NCBI GenBank assembly: GCA_964619785.1
Contig: CAZUGH010000004.1
Coordinates: forward strand, 1-64,000
Direction of reading: 5' to 3'
DNA: 64,000 nucleotides
Origin: CAZUGH01 sp964619785
Lineage (GTDB): Bacteria > Bacillota > Clostridia > Lachnospirales > Lachnospiraceae
The notes under the pieces are model-generated. The model did not search any database. It was not told the DNA's origin and was given only the letters and a program-made list of their open reading frames with translations. Positions 1 through 8,719 of the stretch are shown here, piece after piece. A program made the position numbers and the translations under genes. Position 1 is the stretch's first letter; every line of letters begins with the position of its first letter.

Positions 1-158
1 TGTAATTTTATTTAATAGTGACAGGGAGTTAGCCACAACTATACACGAAGCCTCGATTAATTAAATATTATGTGCAACTCATTCTAGTCAGCCCTAAGTC
101 ACTCATCCCATCTAGCACTGTCAATTTGAGGTGCAGGTGAATACTTTCAATGCACTCA

Positions 159-456
159 GCGGGGTATGGATGCCATAATTTCTTGATTTATACCCCGCAC
201 CCAAATTGGCATGCTTGCCAAATAACGTATTTACGTTGTGTAATAAATTTATAATTTTGGATTTTGGCAGTAACTTGAAATATTTATGCTATTATACCCC
301 GGGTTTCGTAAAAACCGGGGTATAATACTAGACGTTTTCATATATACTGCCATTTTGTCTGATTTACAATAATTGACTGTACGTAATTGCGTTGTTTTGG
401 AAACCCAATTTATGGGAGCGGGGTGTAAATGGCTAAAAAGTCGAATTTTTATCCCA
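159..456. repeat. Composite palindromic repeat, copy A
   Basis: The left hairpin pairs GCGGGGTAT (159-167) with ATACCCCGC (190-198). After about 90 AT-rich bases a second hairpin has a perfect 12-bp stem, ATTATACCCCGG (291-302) with CCGGGGTATAAT (315-326). A degenerate third GCGGGGTGTAAAT...TTTTATCCC pair lies at about 417-456. Copies B (1103-1382) and C (57936-58132) share this plan, and copy B shares the TACTGCCATTTT that follows the second hairpin here. No coding frame fits it. It could be a miniature mobile element, a REP-like repeat or a structured RNA; I cannot place it in a named family. Confidence 0.6.
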
Positions 457-818
457 TGAATCCTACCGCTCGCCGGCAAACCAAGCGACTCCGCTGGCAC
501 TACAGTCGGCAACCAAATGAAAAAATACGGTGTTCTATGCGAAAGAATGCGTAAACGATACATGGTTTGCGGCATGGAATAGTATTCCTCCAGAGAGACC
601 TAAGTATTTGGTTTCTTACTTGTATCAAATAACTGAAAAATATTGATGATTAATTGAAAATGGGGTAGAATATCAATTGCAGGTGATGATAGAGTTGAGC
701 CTGTCGATTTTGTTAGAGGGAGAAACTCCACGCTTGATTGATGAGTGAGTAAATACGCTTATAGAAGAGAAAATGTAAATTAGAAGCTAATGATATTAGG
801 GGCTAGAAAGGAAAGAAT
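457..818. other. Gene-poor stretch with possible gene debris
   Basis: No intact gene is visible. On the plus strand, bases about 521-646 read in one frame as a protein-like tail ending NDTWFAAWNSIPPERPKY...EKY before a stop, and about 687-746 read as MIELSLSILLEGETPRLIDE before a stop. Neither has a start with a ribosome site or a full domain, so they are best taken as remnants of decayed genes, which fits the repeat-rich surroundings. Confidence 0.3.
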
Positions 819-1061
819 ATGTTTGGAAAAAAGAGAATACAAGAACTTGAAACATTATTGATGGAGATACAATCAAATAGCGAAAATAACTATAAAGATG
901 CTGCCAAAGAAGCATATCAGCAATTTTGGAATGTGTTAGAAATAAAGCAAAGGGCAAACCAGATTTCCGCAAAAACATATGCTTACTATGAAAAAGAAGG
1001 TAGAAAATGGCAAGGGAAAATGCAAAATTACCACCACCAAAACAATGTGAAAAGTTTTTAG
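819..1061 (+). CDS. Small hypothetical coiled-coil protein (80 aa)
   Basis: I do not recognise this protein. The ATG is preceded at good spacing by AAAGGAAAG, which supports translation. The sequence is highly charged and predicted helical: residues 1-30 (MFGKKRIQELETLL...) form heptad-like leucine and isoleucine spacing, and the C-terminus turns basic and His/Asn-rich. There is no signal peptide, membrane segment or cysteine. It stands alone between two copies of the palindromic repeat, with no partner gene. It could be a phage or island remnant, or a chance ORF. Confidence 0.5.
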   Translation: MFGKKRIQELETLLMEIQSNSENNYKDAAKEAYQQFWNVLEIKQRANQISAKTYAYYEKEGRKWQGKMQNYHHQNNVKSF

Positions 1062-1102
1062 TAGAGGCATGGATAGGAGTATCCCGAAGTGGGTCTTAAG
1101 GC

Positions 1103-1382
1103 TGCGGGGTATACACAAATAATTTTGCTCTTTTATACCCCGCATGATTTACGGCACCGGCTGTAAATGACGGTTTTTCGTACTGGAATATTATTACATA
1201 CAGTCCTTTTTTCTATTATAGAACAATAATATCGCCCTGTACCCCGTTTTCGGAAGGAAACGGGGTACAGGGCGATTAAATATGATATTTACTGCCATTT
1301 TTACTTCATATTTGATTAATTAATTCCATTATATTACATAAAAGTGCAGTGAAATCTTAAATCCTGCCGATTATACCCCGCC
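1103..1382. repeat. Composite palindromic repeat, copy B
   Basis: The left hairpin pairs TGCGGGGTATA (1103-1113) with TATACCCCGCA (1134-1144). The central hairpin is a perfect 19-bp stem (1231-1249 with 1258-1276) around an 8-base loop. The element ends in TATACCCCGC (1372-1381), the inverse of its left end, so the whole unit has terminal inverted repeats. The central stem differs in sequence from those of copies A and C yet stays perfectly paired, which argues that structure is kept. There is no T-run after the stem, so it is not a simple terminator. Confidence 0.65.
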
Positions 1383-1687
1383 AGCCTAGATGCCTACAAG
1401 TTCCACATGAAATGAATAGTCAAATGATTTACAATTCAACCCAATTACGATATACATCCCTTTTGTTCTGGAGGAAAAAGCGTGTCAGATTCGTTTTACG
1501 ATTCTGGTGGGAATCGTAATGTTGACGATAGGAATACCGCTGTATATTAATATTATTCTTGTTTCATCTTTTAATAGTTAAATAATGAGTCTCCTTGCTT
1601 AAGAATAGTTTCCTCTGTTCCATGCTTGTCACCACGGGAAAATGATTGTATACTAAAGGAATAGAATTAAGTGGATTGGAGTACAAG
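1383..1687. other. Intergenic stretch upstream of the PP-loop gene
   Basis: No supported gene lies here. Bases 1471-1581 stay open in one plus-strand frame and read as a single hydrophobic helix (RFTILVGIVMLTIGIPLYIN), preceded by a GGAGG at 1470-1474, but no start codon sits in the right place. This may be the remnant of a small membrane protein. No clear promoter was found for the gene that follows. Confidence 0.3.
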
Positions 1688-2524
1688 ATGGAACGATATC
1701 AAGAGATTGAGAGAAGCATTGTTAAGAAATTTCACAAGGAGCTTTGGACCCGTTTTGCCAAGGGGGTTAAGAAGTATGAGATGGTAAATGAGGGAGATAA
1801 GATTGCTGTGTGTATTTCAGGGGGCAAGGACTCGATGCTGATGGCAAAATTGATGCAGGAATTGAAGCGTCACAGGCAATGTCATTTTGAATTAGAGTTT
1901 ATTGTTATGAACCCGGGGTATAATGAAGAGAATTATGAGAATATCGTTCGGAATGCCAAGCTTCTGAATGTGCCAATTCAGACCTTTGAGTCCCCTATTT
2001 TTGATGTAGTGGATGATATCGATGGCTCACCTTGCTATCTATGTGCGAGAATGCGACGTGGATATCTCTATAATAAAGCGAAGGAACTCGGCTGCAACAA
2101 GATTGCGCTCGGTCATCATTTTGATGATGTGGTAGAGACGACCTTGATGGGGATGTTTTATGGTGCTCAGATTCAGACGATGATGCCCAAGCTTCATAGC
2201 ACGAACTTTGAAGGGATGGAATTGATTCGTCCGATGTACATGGTTCGTGAAGAAGATATCATTGCATGGAGAGATTACAATGAATTGAAGTTTATCCAGT
2301 GTGCTTGTCGTATGACAGAACAAACATATATGGCGGGAGACGGAATCGGAGAATCGAAGCGCCAAGAGATAAAAGCACTTATAAAAGAACTAAAAAAGGT
2401 GAATCCTAATGTTGATATTCATATTTTCCGTAGCCTAGAGAATGTGAACATAGATACCGTGATTCGATACAAGAAGGATGGAACCTATCACAGTTTCCTT
2501 GAGGAGTATGACGAGAAAGGATGA
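1688..2524 (+). CDS. TtcA-family PP-loop ATPase, probable tRNA 2-thiolation enzyme
   Basis: PP-loop ATP pyrophosphatases of the TtcA group adenylate a tRNA cytidine so that sulfur can be inserted, using an iron-sulfur cluster. The PP-loop SGGKDS is at residues 44-49. A CYLCARMRRG motif places a CxxC pair at about C116 and C119, and QCACR adds cysteines near 205-207; this matches the cluster ligands of TtcA. The length (278 aa) is usual. I use the ATG at 1688, preceded by GGAG; an upstream TTG would add 14 unlikely residues. It heads a tight rightward run with the PAP2 gene 4 bases downstream. The exact tRNA target is inferred from the family only. Confidence 0.8.
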   Translation: MERYQEIERSIVKKFHKELWTRFAKGVKKYEMVNEGDKIAVCISGGKDSMLMAKLMQELKRHRQCHFELEFIVMNPGYNEENYENIVRNAKLLNVPIQTFESPIFDVVDDIDGSPCYLCARMRRGYLYNKAKELGCNKIALGHHFDDVVETTLMGMFYGAQIQTMMPKLHSTNFEGMELIRPMYMVREEDIIAWRDYNELKFIQCACRMTEQTYMAGDGIGESKRQEIKALIKELKKVNPNVDIHIFRSLENVNIDTVIRYKKDGTYHSFLEEYDEKG

Positions 2525-2528
2525 ACAT

Positions 2529-3071
2529 ATGATTGAACAGTTTGACGCTAGTATTTTAGAGTTTTTTCAAAGCATTCATACACCACTATTGGATCGAATA
2601 ATGATTGTATTTACCACGCTAGGAGAATTTGGCGCGATATGGATTGTGGTGGGGATTTTGCTTTTGTTTCATAAGAAATATCGCATGTATGGTGTGATGG
2701 TGCTGACTGCTTTATTATTAGGATTGATTGTTGGCAATGGGATAATGAAAAATGTCATTGCTCGCCCAAGGCCTTGTTGGCGCATGCCCGATATTTCATT
2801 GCTGATTGCGGTGCCGAAGGATTTTTCATTTCCGTCAGGGCATACATTGGCAGCATGCGAGGCAGTTACGGTACTATTTTTCACGAGGCTTCGTTATGCA
2901 ATACCAGCACTCATGGTGACTGTTATCGTGATTGTTTCGCGGATGTATCTCTTTGTTCATTATCCAACAGATATCATAGGTGGTATGCTGTTAGGTATAT
3001 TGATTGGCTTATTTACAGTATGGGTATATAGAAAGATAGGGAAGGACAGATTAGGACATGAAACTATTTGA
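2529..3071 (+). CDS. PAP2-family membrane phosphatase
   Basis: Type 2 phosphatidic acid phosphatase-like membrane enzymes remove phosphate from lipid phosphates such as undecaprenyl or phosphatidylglycerol phosphate. All three catalytic motifs are visible: an Arg-Pro pair in ARPRPCWR, the PSGHT motif in the middle, and SRMYLFVHYPTD with the Arg and His of motif 3. About five hydrophobic helices surround them. Start: the ATG four bases after the upstream stop has AAAGGA before it, giving 180 aa; a start further upstream would run into the previous gene. The next gene overlaps its end by 14 bases, so translation is probably coupled. Confidence 0.85.
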   Translation: MIEQFDASILEFFQSIHTPLLDRIMIVFTTLGEFGAIWIVVGILLLFHKKYRMYGVMVLTALLLGLIVGNGIMKNVIARPRPCWRMPDISLLIAVPKDFSFPSGHTLAACEAVTVLFFTRLRYAIPALMVTVIVIVSRMYLFVHYPTDIIGGMLLGILIGLFTVWVYRKIGKDRLGHETI

Positions 3072-4302
3072 TTTTATCGCAAAATCTCCAGAGGCATATC
3101 ATACCGTTGCGACGATGGAGGAAGAGCTACAGGCACAAGGATATGAGCGTTTATATGAGGACAATGTATGGCATTTGCCAAATGAGAAGTATTATGTGGT
3201 CAGGGGCGATTCTTCCATAATTGCCTTTCGATTGCCTGGGAAAATGCCAGAAGGGTTTCATATTGTGGCGGCGCATACGGATTCCCCTGCTTTCAAGATT
3301 AAGGAACACCCAGAAGTGGATGTCGAGAAGCATTATATCAAGCTAAATACGGAGAAGTATGGTGGGATGCTGATGTCATCTTGGCTGGACCGTCCATTAT
3401 CTCTGGCGGGTCGTGTGACGATACAGGAAAATGGAACGTGTGAGACAAAACTACTGAATGTGGACCGAGACCTTCTCGTGATTCCGAATTTGGCGATTCA
3501 TATGAACCGAGAGGTGAATAAGGGATATACTTACGAAGTTGCGAAGGATTTATGTCCGCTATTTGCTCATGAGGGAACCGTTAGAGAATTAATTGCCTCT
3601 GAATTGAAGGTTAAGGAAGAGAAGATTTTGGGTATGGATTTGTTCCTTTACAATCGAATGGCAGGAACCTATCTTGGGAAGAATCAGGAGTTTATCTGTG
3701 CACCGAGATTGGATGATCTCCAGTGTGTATATGCTGCGTTGCAGAGCTTTTTGATTACCGAAAATCCAAACAAGGTTTCGATACTAGCGGCATTTGATAG
3801 CGAAGAAGTAGGAAGTGGTACGAGACAGGGTGCTGGATCGGATTTCCTTCCTAATGTGTTAGAACGAATCGCAGATGCCAGGGAAATGAATCGGCAGCAG
3901 TATCTCAGTGCTGTAAGTCGCAGCTTTTTGGTATCGGCTGATAATGCACATGGTGTTCATCCGAATCATACACAGAAGGCGGATACGACGAATCGCCCAT
4001 ATCTTGGTGGCGGTGTTGTCATCAAATGTCATGGAGAAGGAAAATATATTACGGATGGTGCGACGGGGGCATGGTTCAAAAATCTATGTCAGAATGCCAA
4101 GGTTCCTTATCAGGAGTATTTTAATCATTCGGATATCGTAGGTGGCTCGACATTAGGTCACATTGCTACGGAACGAATGTCCATGAGAGGCGTTGATATT
4201 GGATTGGCACAATTAGCGATGCACTCTAGCTATGAGACGGCTGGAGCGCATGATACAGAGGCACTGATTAAGGCATTGATTGCATTTTACCAGGAAAGCT
4301 AA
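3058..4302 (+). CDS. M18-family zinc aminopeptidase
   Basis: This is a cytosolic aspartyl/neutral aminopeptidase of peptidase family M18, which forms large dodecameric shells and trims N-terminal residues from peptides. The metal and catalytic motifs are present in order: AAHTDSPAFK, APRLDDLQC, FDSEEVGSGT and the late GGSTLGH region carrying the last His. At 414 aa the length fits the family. No signal peptide is present. The ATG lies inside the 3' end of the PAP2 gene. It probably acts in peptide turnover; no link with the neighbours beyond co-transcription is evident. Confidence 0.9.
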   Translation: MKLFDFIAKSPEAYHTVATMEEELQAQGYERLYEDNVWHLPNEKYYVVRGDSSIIAFRLPGKMPEGFHIVAAHTDSPAFKIKEHPEVDVEKHYIKLNTEKYGGMLMSSWLDRPLSLAGRVTIQENGTCETKLLNVDRDLLVIPNLAIHMNREVNKGYTYEVAKDLCPLFAHEGTVRELIASELKVKEEKILGMDLFLYNRMAGTYLGKNQEFICAPRLDDLQCVYAALQSFLITENPNKVSILAAFDSEEVGSGTRQGAGSDFLPNVLERIADAREMNRQQYLSAVSRSFLVSADNAHGVHPNHTQKADTTNRPYLGGGVVIKCHGEGKYITDGATGAWFKNLCQNAKVPYQEYFNHSDIVGGSTLGHIATERMSMRGVDIGLAQLAMHSSYETAGAHDTEALIKALIAFYQES

Positions 4303-4319
4303 GGGGTTGTGGAGAATCG

Positions 4320-4847
4320 ATGGATTACGAGTGGAGAAAGAGCAGACGTCGCTCAATTGCAATTACAATTGATGAAACAGGCAAATTGATTGTGCGTTCG
4401 CCGATGTTTACATCCAGACGTCAGGTTGAGAACCTGTTAAAGGAGAGACGGGGCTGGATTGAAGAGAAACAACAGATGATGAAAGAGCGTGGAGACACAC
4501 CTAGCATATTAGAACATGATGAATCCTGGTATATCGAGCGCGCCAAAATTTTATATCCGAAGAGGATTGCGATGTACGAACCGCTTGTTGGAGTTCATGC
4601 GGGGAAAATTCGAATCAGCGGACCTAAGACGCGTTGGGGAAGTTGCAATATTCATGGAGATATTATGTTACATTGGCGGCTGATGCTGGCGGATGTGGAT
4701 ATTTTAGATTATGTGATTGTGCATGAACTCTGTCACGTTCATCATATGGATCATTCGGATGCCTTTTGGCATCAGGTGGAACGCGTATTGCCAGATTATA
4801 AACAACGAAGACGATGGCTTCGTGAAAATGGTTGGAGATTACGATAG
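4320..4847 (+). CDS. YgjP-type (DUF45) zinc metallohydrolase
   Basis: The protein carries the family signature TRWGSCN at about residues 100-106 and the zinc-binding HELCHVHHMDHSDAFW, with the HExxH-like helix and the downstream third ligand. The family (UTP pyrophosphatase-like YgjP/WSS-related metallohydrolases) has a poorly defined substrate. The length, 175 aa, is slightly short for the family but both signatures are complete. A GGAG precedes the ATG. It lies 17 bases after the aminopeptidase and 7 before the first MutS-like gene, within one operon. Confidence 0.8.
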   Translation: MDYEWRKSRRRSIAITIDETGKLIVRSPMFTSRRQVENLLKERRGWIEEKQQMMKERGDTPSILEHDESWYIERAKILYPKRIAMYEPLVGVHAGKIRISGPKTRWGSCNIHGDIMLHWRLMLADVDILDYVIVHELCHVHHMDHSDAFWHQVERVLPDYKQRRRWLRENGWRLR

Positions 4848-4854
4848 GGGGTAA

Positions 4855-6351
4855 ATGATGGTATTTGAAAGTATACTGAATCCAAGAAAGAAGAGCGATG
4901 ATTATTATCAGGCATTTGGCATGCCAGCTTCCTTTGTGGATTTGAACCTGGATGGGGTGATGAACGAGATTAAGCTGTTCTCGAAAGGCAAGGATGTATT
5001 GAAGTTTTACTATGATTTGCCAAAACAGACAGAGATTATCCGGTATCGGCAGGGTGCTTGTCGGGATCTCGAAAATCCCGTGATTTGGGATGGGGTATTT
5101 CAGTTTATCGATGATATGAATAAAGCAGGCGAGTTTGCTGTGAATTCGGTGAAGTCTACGATGATGCTTCAGCGGGAATGTTGGCATATGAATGCGGCGT
5201 ATTATTATTGTTCGAGTGTGAGACGATTGCTTGAGGCGTTACAGCAGGGGGCGCCAACTGGTGTGGCATTTCAAAGTATGCGAGAATGGCTCGAGGATTT
5301 TGTGAGTCAGCCTGACTTTATCCAGTTTGAACAAGAGACAAAAGTGCTGATGAATCAATTTTCCCAGATTCGTTATACGATGACATTGGAAGAGGACTTG
5401 GTACGTCTATCGAGAGACGTTGTGGATGGTACGTGGAATGTGGACTTGACAGAGATGGAGAATCCGTATGGTAGCATCTTGCAGTTGTCACGTATGGAAG
5501 AACTAGTATTGTCAATGCTTGAGAAGAGTGATAGAGAGGAATTTGCCAAGTTTCATGATTATTATAAGAGATATCGTGAATTTATGAATGATACATTGCT
5601 TTTGTTTGAGAAGGAAGTGCTATTCTACACGAACTATCTCAATTACATAAAAAAGCTAGAGAAAGAGGGATTTCCTTTCTGCTACCCAGAGATTACGGAT
5701 GAGGAATTTTGCGTGGAGGACTGTTATGATGTTGCACTAGCGAGAAAGAATTCTATGGAAAATAAAGCGGTTATTCCAAATGGAATTCGTTATGAGTCGG
5801 GTGAGCGATTCTTCGTAATCACAGGACCGAATCAGGGAGGTAAGACGACCTTTGCCAGAGCAATGGGACATGTGGTCTACTTTTCCATGTTGGGCTTGAA
5901 AGCACCGGGACGAAAACTTGCGATTCCGTTATTTCATGATGTGGTTACACATTTTGCGACGGAGGAAAGCGTGGAGACTGGCTCTGGTAAATTAAAAGAA
6001 GAGTTAGACCGTCTCGCACCGCTGATGCACAATGCCATGCAGCACAATTTTGTGTTGATTAATGAGTTGTTTACAACAGCGACAACCTATGACGCACATA
6101 TCATGGGAACGCGTGTTATGAAGTATTTTATGGAACACAATTGTCAGGGAATCTATGTTACACATATTCAAGAGTTAGCGCAGGAGATGGAGGGCGTCAC
6201 AAGTCTGGTGGCTTCTGTGGATGATGCGGATTCTCATATTCGTACTTATAAGATGAGACGAAGAGCCCCCGAGGGGAATGGTTATGCCAGCGACATTGTG
6301 GAAAAATATAATCTAACGCTTGAGGATTTGAAGAGGAGGTTGGCATTATGA
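4855..6351 (+). CDS. MutS-like ATPase, first of a tandem pair
   Basis: The C-terminal third is a MutS-type ABC ATPase: Walker A GPNQGGKTTF near residue 325, a signature-like region GSGKLKEELDRL, and a Walker B written LINELFTT in which the usual Asp-Glu is Asn-Glu. The rest is helical, like the MutS lever and core domains. The mismatch-recognition domain, the connector of true MutS and the Smr domain of MutS2 are all absent (498 aa). ATG ATG follows a GGGGG ribosome site. It overlaps the next, related gene by 4 bases. A role in DNA repair is not established for this subfamily; a heterodimer with its neighbour is my inference. Confidence 0.75.
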   Translation: MMVFESILNPRKKSDDYYQAFGMPASFVDLNLDGVMNEIKLFSKGKDVLKFYYDLPKQTEIIRYRQGACRDLENPVIWDGVFQFIDDMNKAGEFAVNSVKSTMMLQRECWHMNAAYYYCSSVRRLLEALQQGAPTGVAFQSMREWLEDFVSQPDFIQFEQETKVLMNQFSQIRYTMTLEEDLVRLSRDVVDGTWNVDLTEMENPYGSILQLSRMEELVLSMLEKSDREEFAKFHDYYKRYREFMNDTLLLFEKEVLFYTNYLNYIKKLEKEGFPFCYPEITDEEFCVEDCYDVALARKNSMENKAVIPNGIRYESGERFFVITGPNQGGKTTFARAMGHVVYFSMLGLKAPGRKLAIPLFHDVVTHFATEESVETGSGKLKEELDRLAPLMHNAMQHNFVLINELFTTATTYDAHIMGTRVMKYFMEHNCQGIYVTHIQELAQEMEGVTSLVASVDDADSHIRTYKMRRRAPEGNGYASDIVEKYNLTLEDLKRRLAL

Positions 6352-7847
6352 TGAAATCATGGTTATTGTATGCAGATCGAGATATGGATTCACAGAGTGC
6401 GTATGCCTTCCAAAATGATATCGCTAAAGATTTCAATATGGAGATTATCTTCAAGACAATGGGGCGGGATAATGCCAATATAAAAATGGCAGTTCGCAAA
6501 GTTATGCTGACTCCTTTGCATACAGAAGAGGAAGTGAAGTATCGTCAGGCGATTTTACAAGATGTCATCAACACAAGCGAAGGGTGTCAAGCCATCTATC
6601 ATTATGCCGAGCTGATGTGTGCGACGATGGACGGACAGGCTGGTGGCAAGAGTGAGAGCCCAACGAGTCAGATGATACAGAAATTGCATCTCTTCCAGGG
6701 AATGGTCGGTGTGATGATTGAGATTCGTAGTATTTTGCTTGAGAATAAGAAAAACATTCAATCAGCAGGTATGCTTAGTCTGATGGAACGGATTCAAAAC
6801 ATCGATTGGGATGATCTGAAACAACGATGTAAGGATATGAATTTCATGTCGCCAGGTGGAACACTAACATTGAACATGAGCCTAGGAGAAGGATTGAAGA
6901 TGGACCATATCGTGATTAAAGAGAGTCATGGTGGGGACAAGAATCGAGAATCCTCTGCGGTGAAGGGAATCAAGAAAATGATTCATAAAGTGACTGGGCA
7001 GAATGTTGTATACTTAGAGACAGAAGCGCTTGTGAAGTCCAGTGATGAGATGAAAAATGCAGTGATGCAGCATCTGCTTCACTACTATGATGAATTTATC
7101 GATGAGTTAAAATATTTCTTTAAAAATATATTGACGGAATTAGGCTTTTATCTGGGCTGCGATCAGCTTTATAAGCGTTTTGAAGAATTGGGCATACCAT
7201 TTTGCATGCCTAGCGTTAGTACAGAGGACAAGAAGTTACATTTCGAGAGTTTGTATGAATTGACATTAGCAATCTATACGAGACAGATTCCGGTTCCAAA
7301 TGATATGGCACAACTCGATAAATGGTTGTATGTGATAACGGGTGCCAATCAGGGTGGCAAGTCCACTTTTCTTCGAAGCATCGGTATTGCACAGGTTATG
7401 ATGCAATGTGGTATGTTTGTACCTGCGAGAGCATATAGCAATTGTCTCTATGATAATATTCTGACGCATTTTACAAGAAGAGAGGATCAGCAATTAAATA
7501 GTGGTCGATTGGATGAGGAACTGCGACGAATGAGTCAAATGGTTGATTTGGTTACGAATCATTCGATGATGTTGCTTAATGAGTCTTTTGCCAGTACAAC
7601 AGAGAAGGAAGGCTCGGTAATTGCAGATGATATCGTGACCGCATTGTATGAGCTTGGTACGGATGTATTTATGGTTACGCACTTATTTGAGTTTGCTAGA
7701 AAAGAGTATAAAAAAAGCCTTCCGGGTGCTGTCTATCTGACAGCAGAGCGGAAGGAAGATGGTACTAGAACATTTAAAATGATAGAGCATCAGCCAGACC
7801 ATACCAGCTATGGACTAGATCTGTATGACCGAATCATCGGTTGCTAA
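6348..7847 (+). CDS. MutS-like ATPase, second of a tandem pair
   Basis: This is a diverged paralogue of the gene just upstream, of nearly the same length (499 aa). Walker A is GANQGGKSTFLRS near residue 335, followed by the signature-like SGRLDEELRRM and a Walker B LLNESFASTTE, again with Asn in place of Asp. No DNA-mismatch recognition or Smr nuclease domain is present. Start overlaps the upstream stop in an ATGATGA arrangement, which implies coupled, near-equal synthesis and so possibly a heterodimer. Its end overlaps the convergent AraC gene by 14 bases, and no terminator was seen there. Confidence 0.75.
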   Translation: MMKSWLLYADRDMDSQSAYAFQNDIAKDFNMEIIFKTMGRDNANIKMAVRKVMLTPLHTEEEVKYRQAILQDVINTSEGCQAIYHYAELMCATMDGQAGGKSESPTSQMIQKLHLFQGMVGVMIEIRSILLENKKNIQSAGMLSLMERIQNIDWDDLKQRCKDMNFMSPGGTLTLNMSLGEGLKMDHIVIKESHGGDKNRESSAVKGIKKMIHKVTGQNVVYLETEALVKSSDEMKNAVMQHLLHYYDEFIDELKYFFKNILTELGFYLGCDQLYKRFEELGIPFCMPSVSTEDKKLHFESLYELTLAIYTRQIPVPNDMAQLDKWLYVITGANQGGKSTFLRSIGIAQVMMQCGMFVPARAYSNCLYDNILTHFTRREDQQLNSGRLDEELRRMSQMVDLVTNHSMMLLNESFASTTEKEGSVIADDIVTALYELGTDVFMVTHLFEFARKEYKKSLPGAVYLTAERKEDGTRTFKMIEHQPDHTSYGLDLYDRIIGC

Positions 7848-8622
7848 CAGGTAGTGTCTGGTTATGCTTGCGATAATTACTTGGTGTCATGTTGATGATT
7901 TGTAAAAATGCACGATTGAAGCTACGAATACTATCAAACCCACTTGACAGCGCAATATCAGTAATACTAATCTTAGTCTCAGCTAGAAGAGCCTGCGCCT
8001 GATGAATTCGGTACTGATTCAAAAAGGTTCGAAAATTAATTGAAAAGTTCTCAGAGAAGAACCGTGACAGATAATGATAGTTGTAGCCCAGATCCTGGGC
8101 TACTTCTTTTAATGTCAGGGGTTTGGTGTAGTGTTCCTGAACATAAGAAGCAATCATATTCTGCAGTGTTCTCTTCTGGGGATAGCTTCCCTCAGTGGAA
8201 CGATGACTTAAAAACTGTGAGCACAGGTAGAATAGATGAGAGCGTAGTGTACGCATATCATGTTCTTCGCTTGTACTCAATTCATGGAAGATGGACATAT
8301 CATCTACTGTAAAAATCGGATTGGCCGGTACATTTTTCTCTGTAATATTGGAAAATGCATCAATCATGTCACCAGAGAAGATACAGACAAAGCAACGTGA
8401 ATGCTTCGTTGTCTTATATTGATGATTCTGGTTCGGGAGAATCAAAGCGAATTCTCCCTCTGACATATCATAATCAACCTGATTCACAGTGGCACGAATG
8501 CTACCTTCAATCACATAGAGCATCTCAAAATCTGTGTGGAAATGCTCCTTGTAACTCATGTTGTCAGCGACAAATGGCATGAAGAATTTATGTTGATTGG
8601 AATATTGTTTTTCATGATACAT
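7834..8622 (-). CDS. AraC-family transcriptional regulator with cupin sensor domain
   Basis: Residues 1-about 135 form a cupin-type ligand-binding domain (HTDFEMLYVIEGS, then a beta-rich core). The last 100 residues hold two helix-turn-helix motifs: LKEVAQDLGYNYHYLSRFF and ITDIALSSGFDSIRSFNRAFLQ followed by the family hallmark TPSNYRK. I use the ATG at 8622 because AAGGAG sits 7 bases before it; a GTG three codons earlier overlaps that site. It lies 97 bases downstream of the large GH2 gene on the same strand, so it likely controls that glycosidase in response to a sugar. The inducer cannot be told from the sequence. Confidence 0.88.
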   Translation of the reverse strand: MYHEKQYSNQHKFFMPFVADNMSYKEHFHTDFEMLYVIEGSIRATVNQVDYDMSEGEFALILPNQNHQYKTTKHSRCFVCIFSGDMIDAFSNITEKNVPANPIFTVDDMSIFHELSTSEEHDMRTLRSHLFYLCSQFLSHRSTEGSYPQKRTLQNMIASYVQEHYTKPLTLKEVAQDLGYNYHYLSRFFSENFSINFRTFLNQYRIHQAQALLAETKISITDIALSSGFDSIRSFNRAFLQIINMTPSNYRKHNQTLPVSNR

Positions 8623-8719
8623 GATTCTCACTCCTTAATTGGTAAGTATGTGATTTATTGTACTGTTATGAATCAATCAAAACAATGGAGATTCTTATAA
8701 AAAGGGTGCCATATCTTGT

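Noticed and set aside
249..575. 108-codon open frame on the minus strand
   Set aside because: It covers palindromic repeat A, has no ribosome site and no protein-like composition; the reverse frame of a repeat explains it.
1911..1925. GGGGTATAA word like the palindromic repeats
   Set aside because: It lies within the conserved coding sequence of the TtcA-like gene and has no pairing partner.
4663..5187. 174-codon open frame on the minus strand
   Set aside because: It lies wholly opposite the YgjP and MutS-like genes, which have clear motifs; codon-bias shadow.
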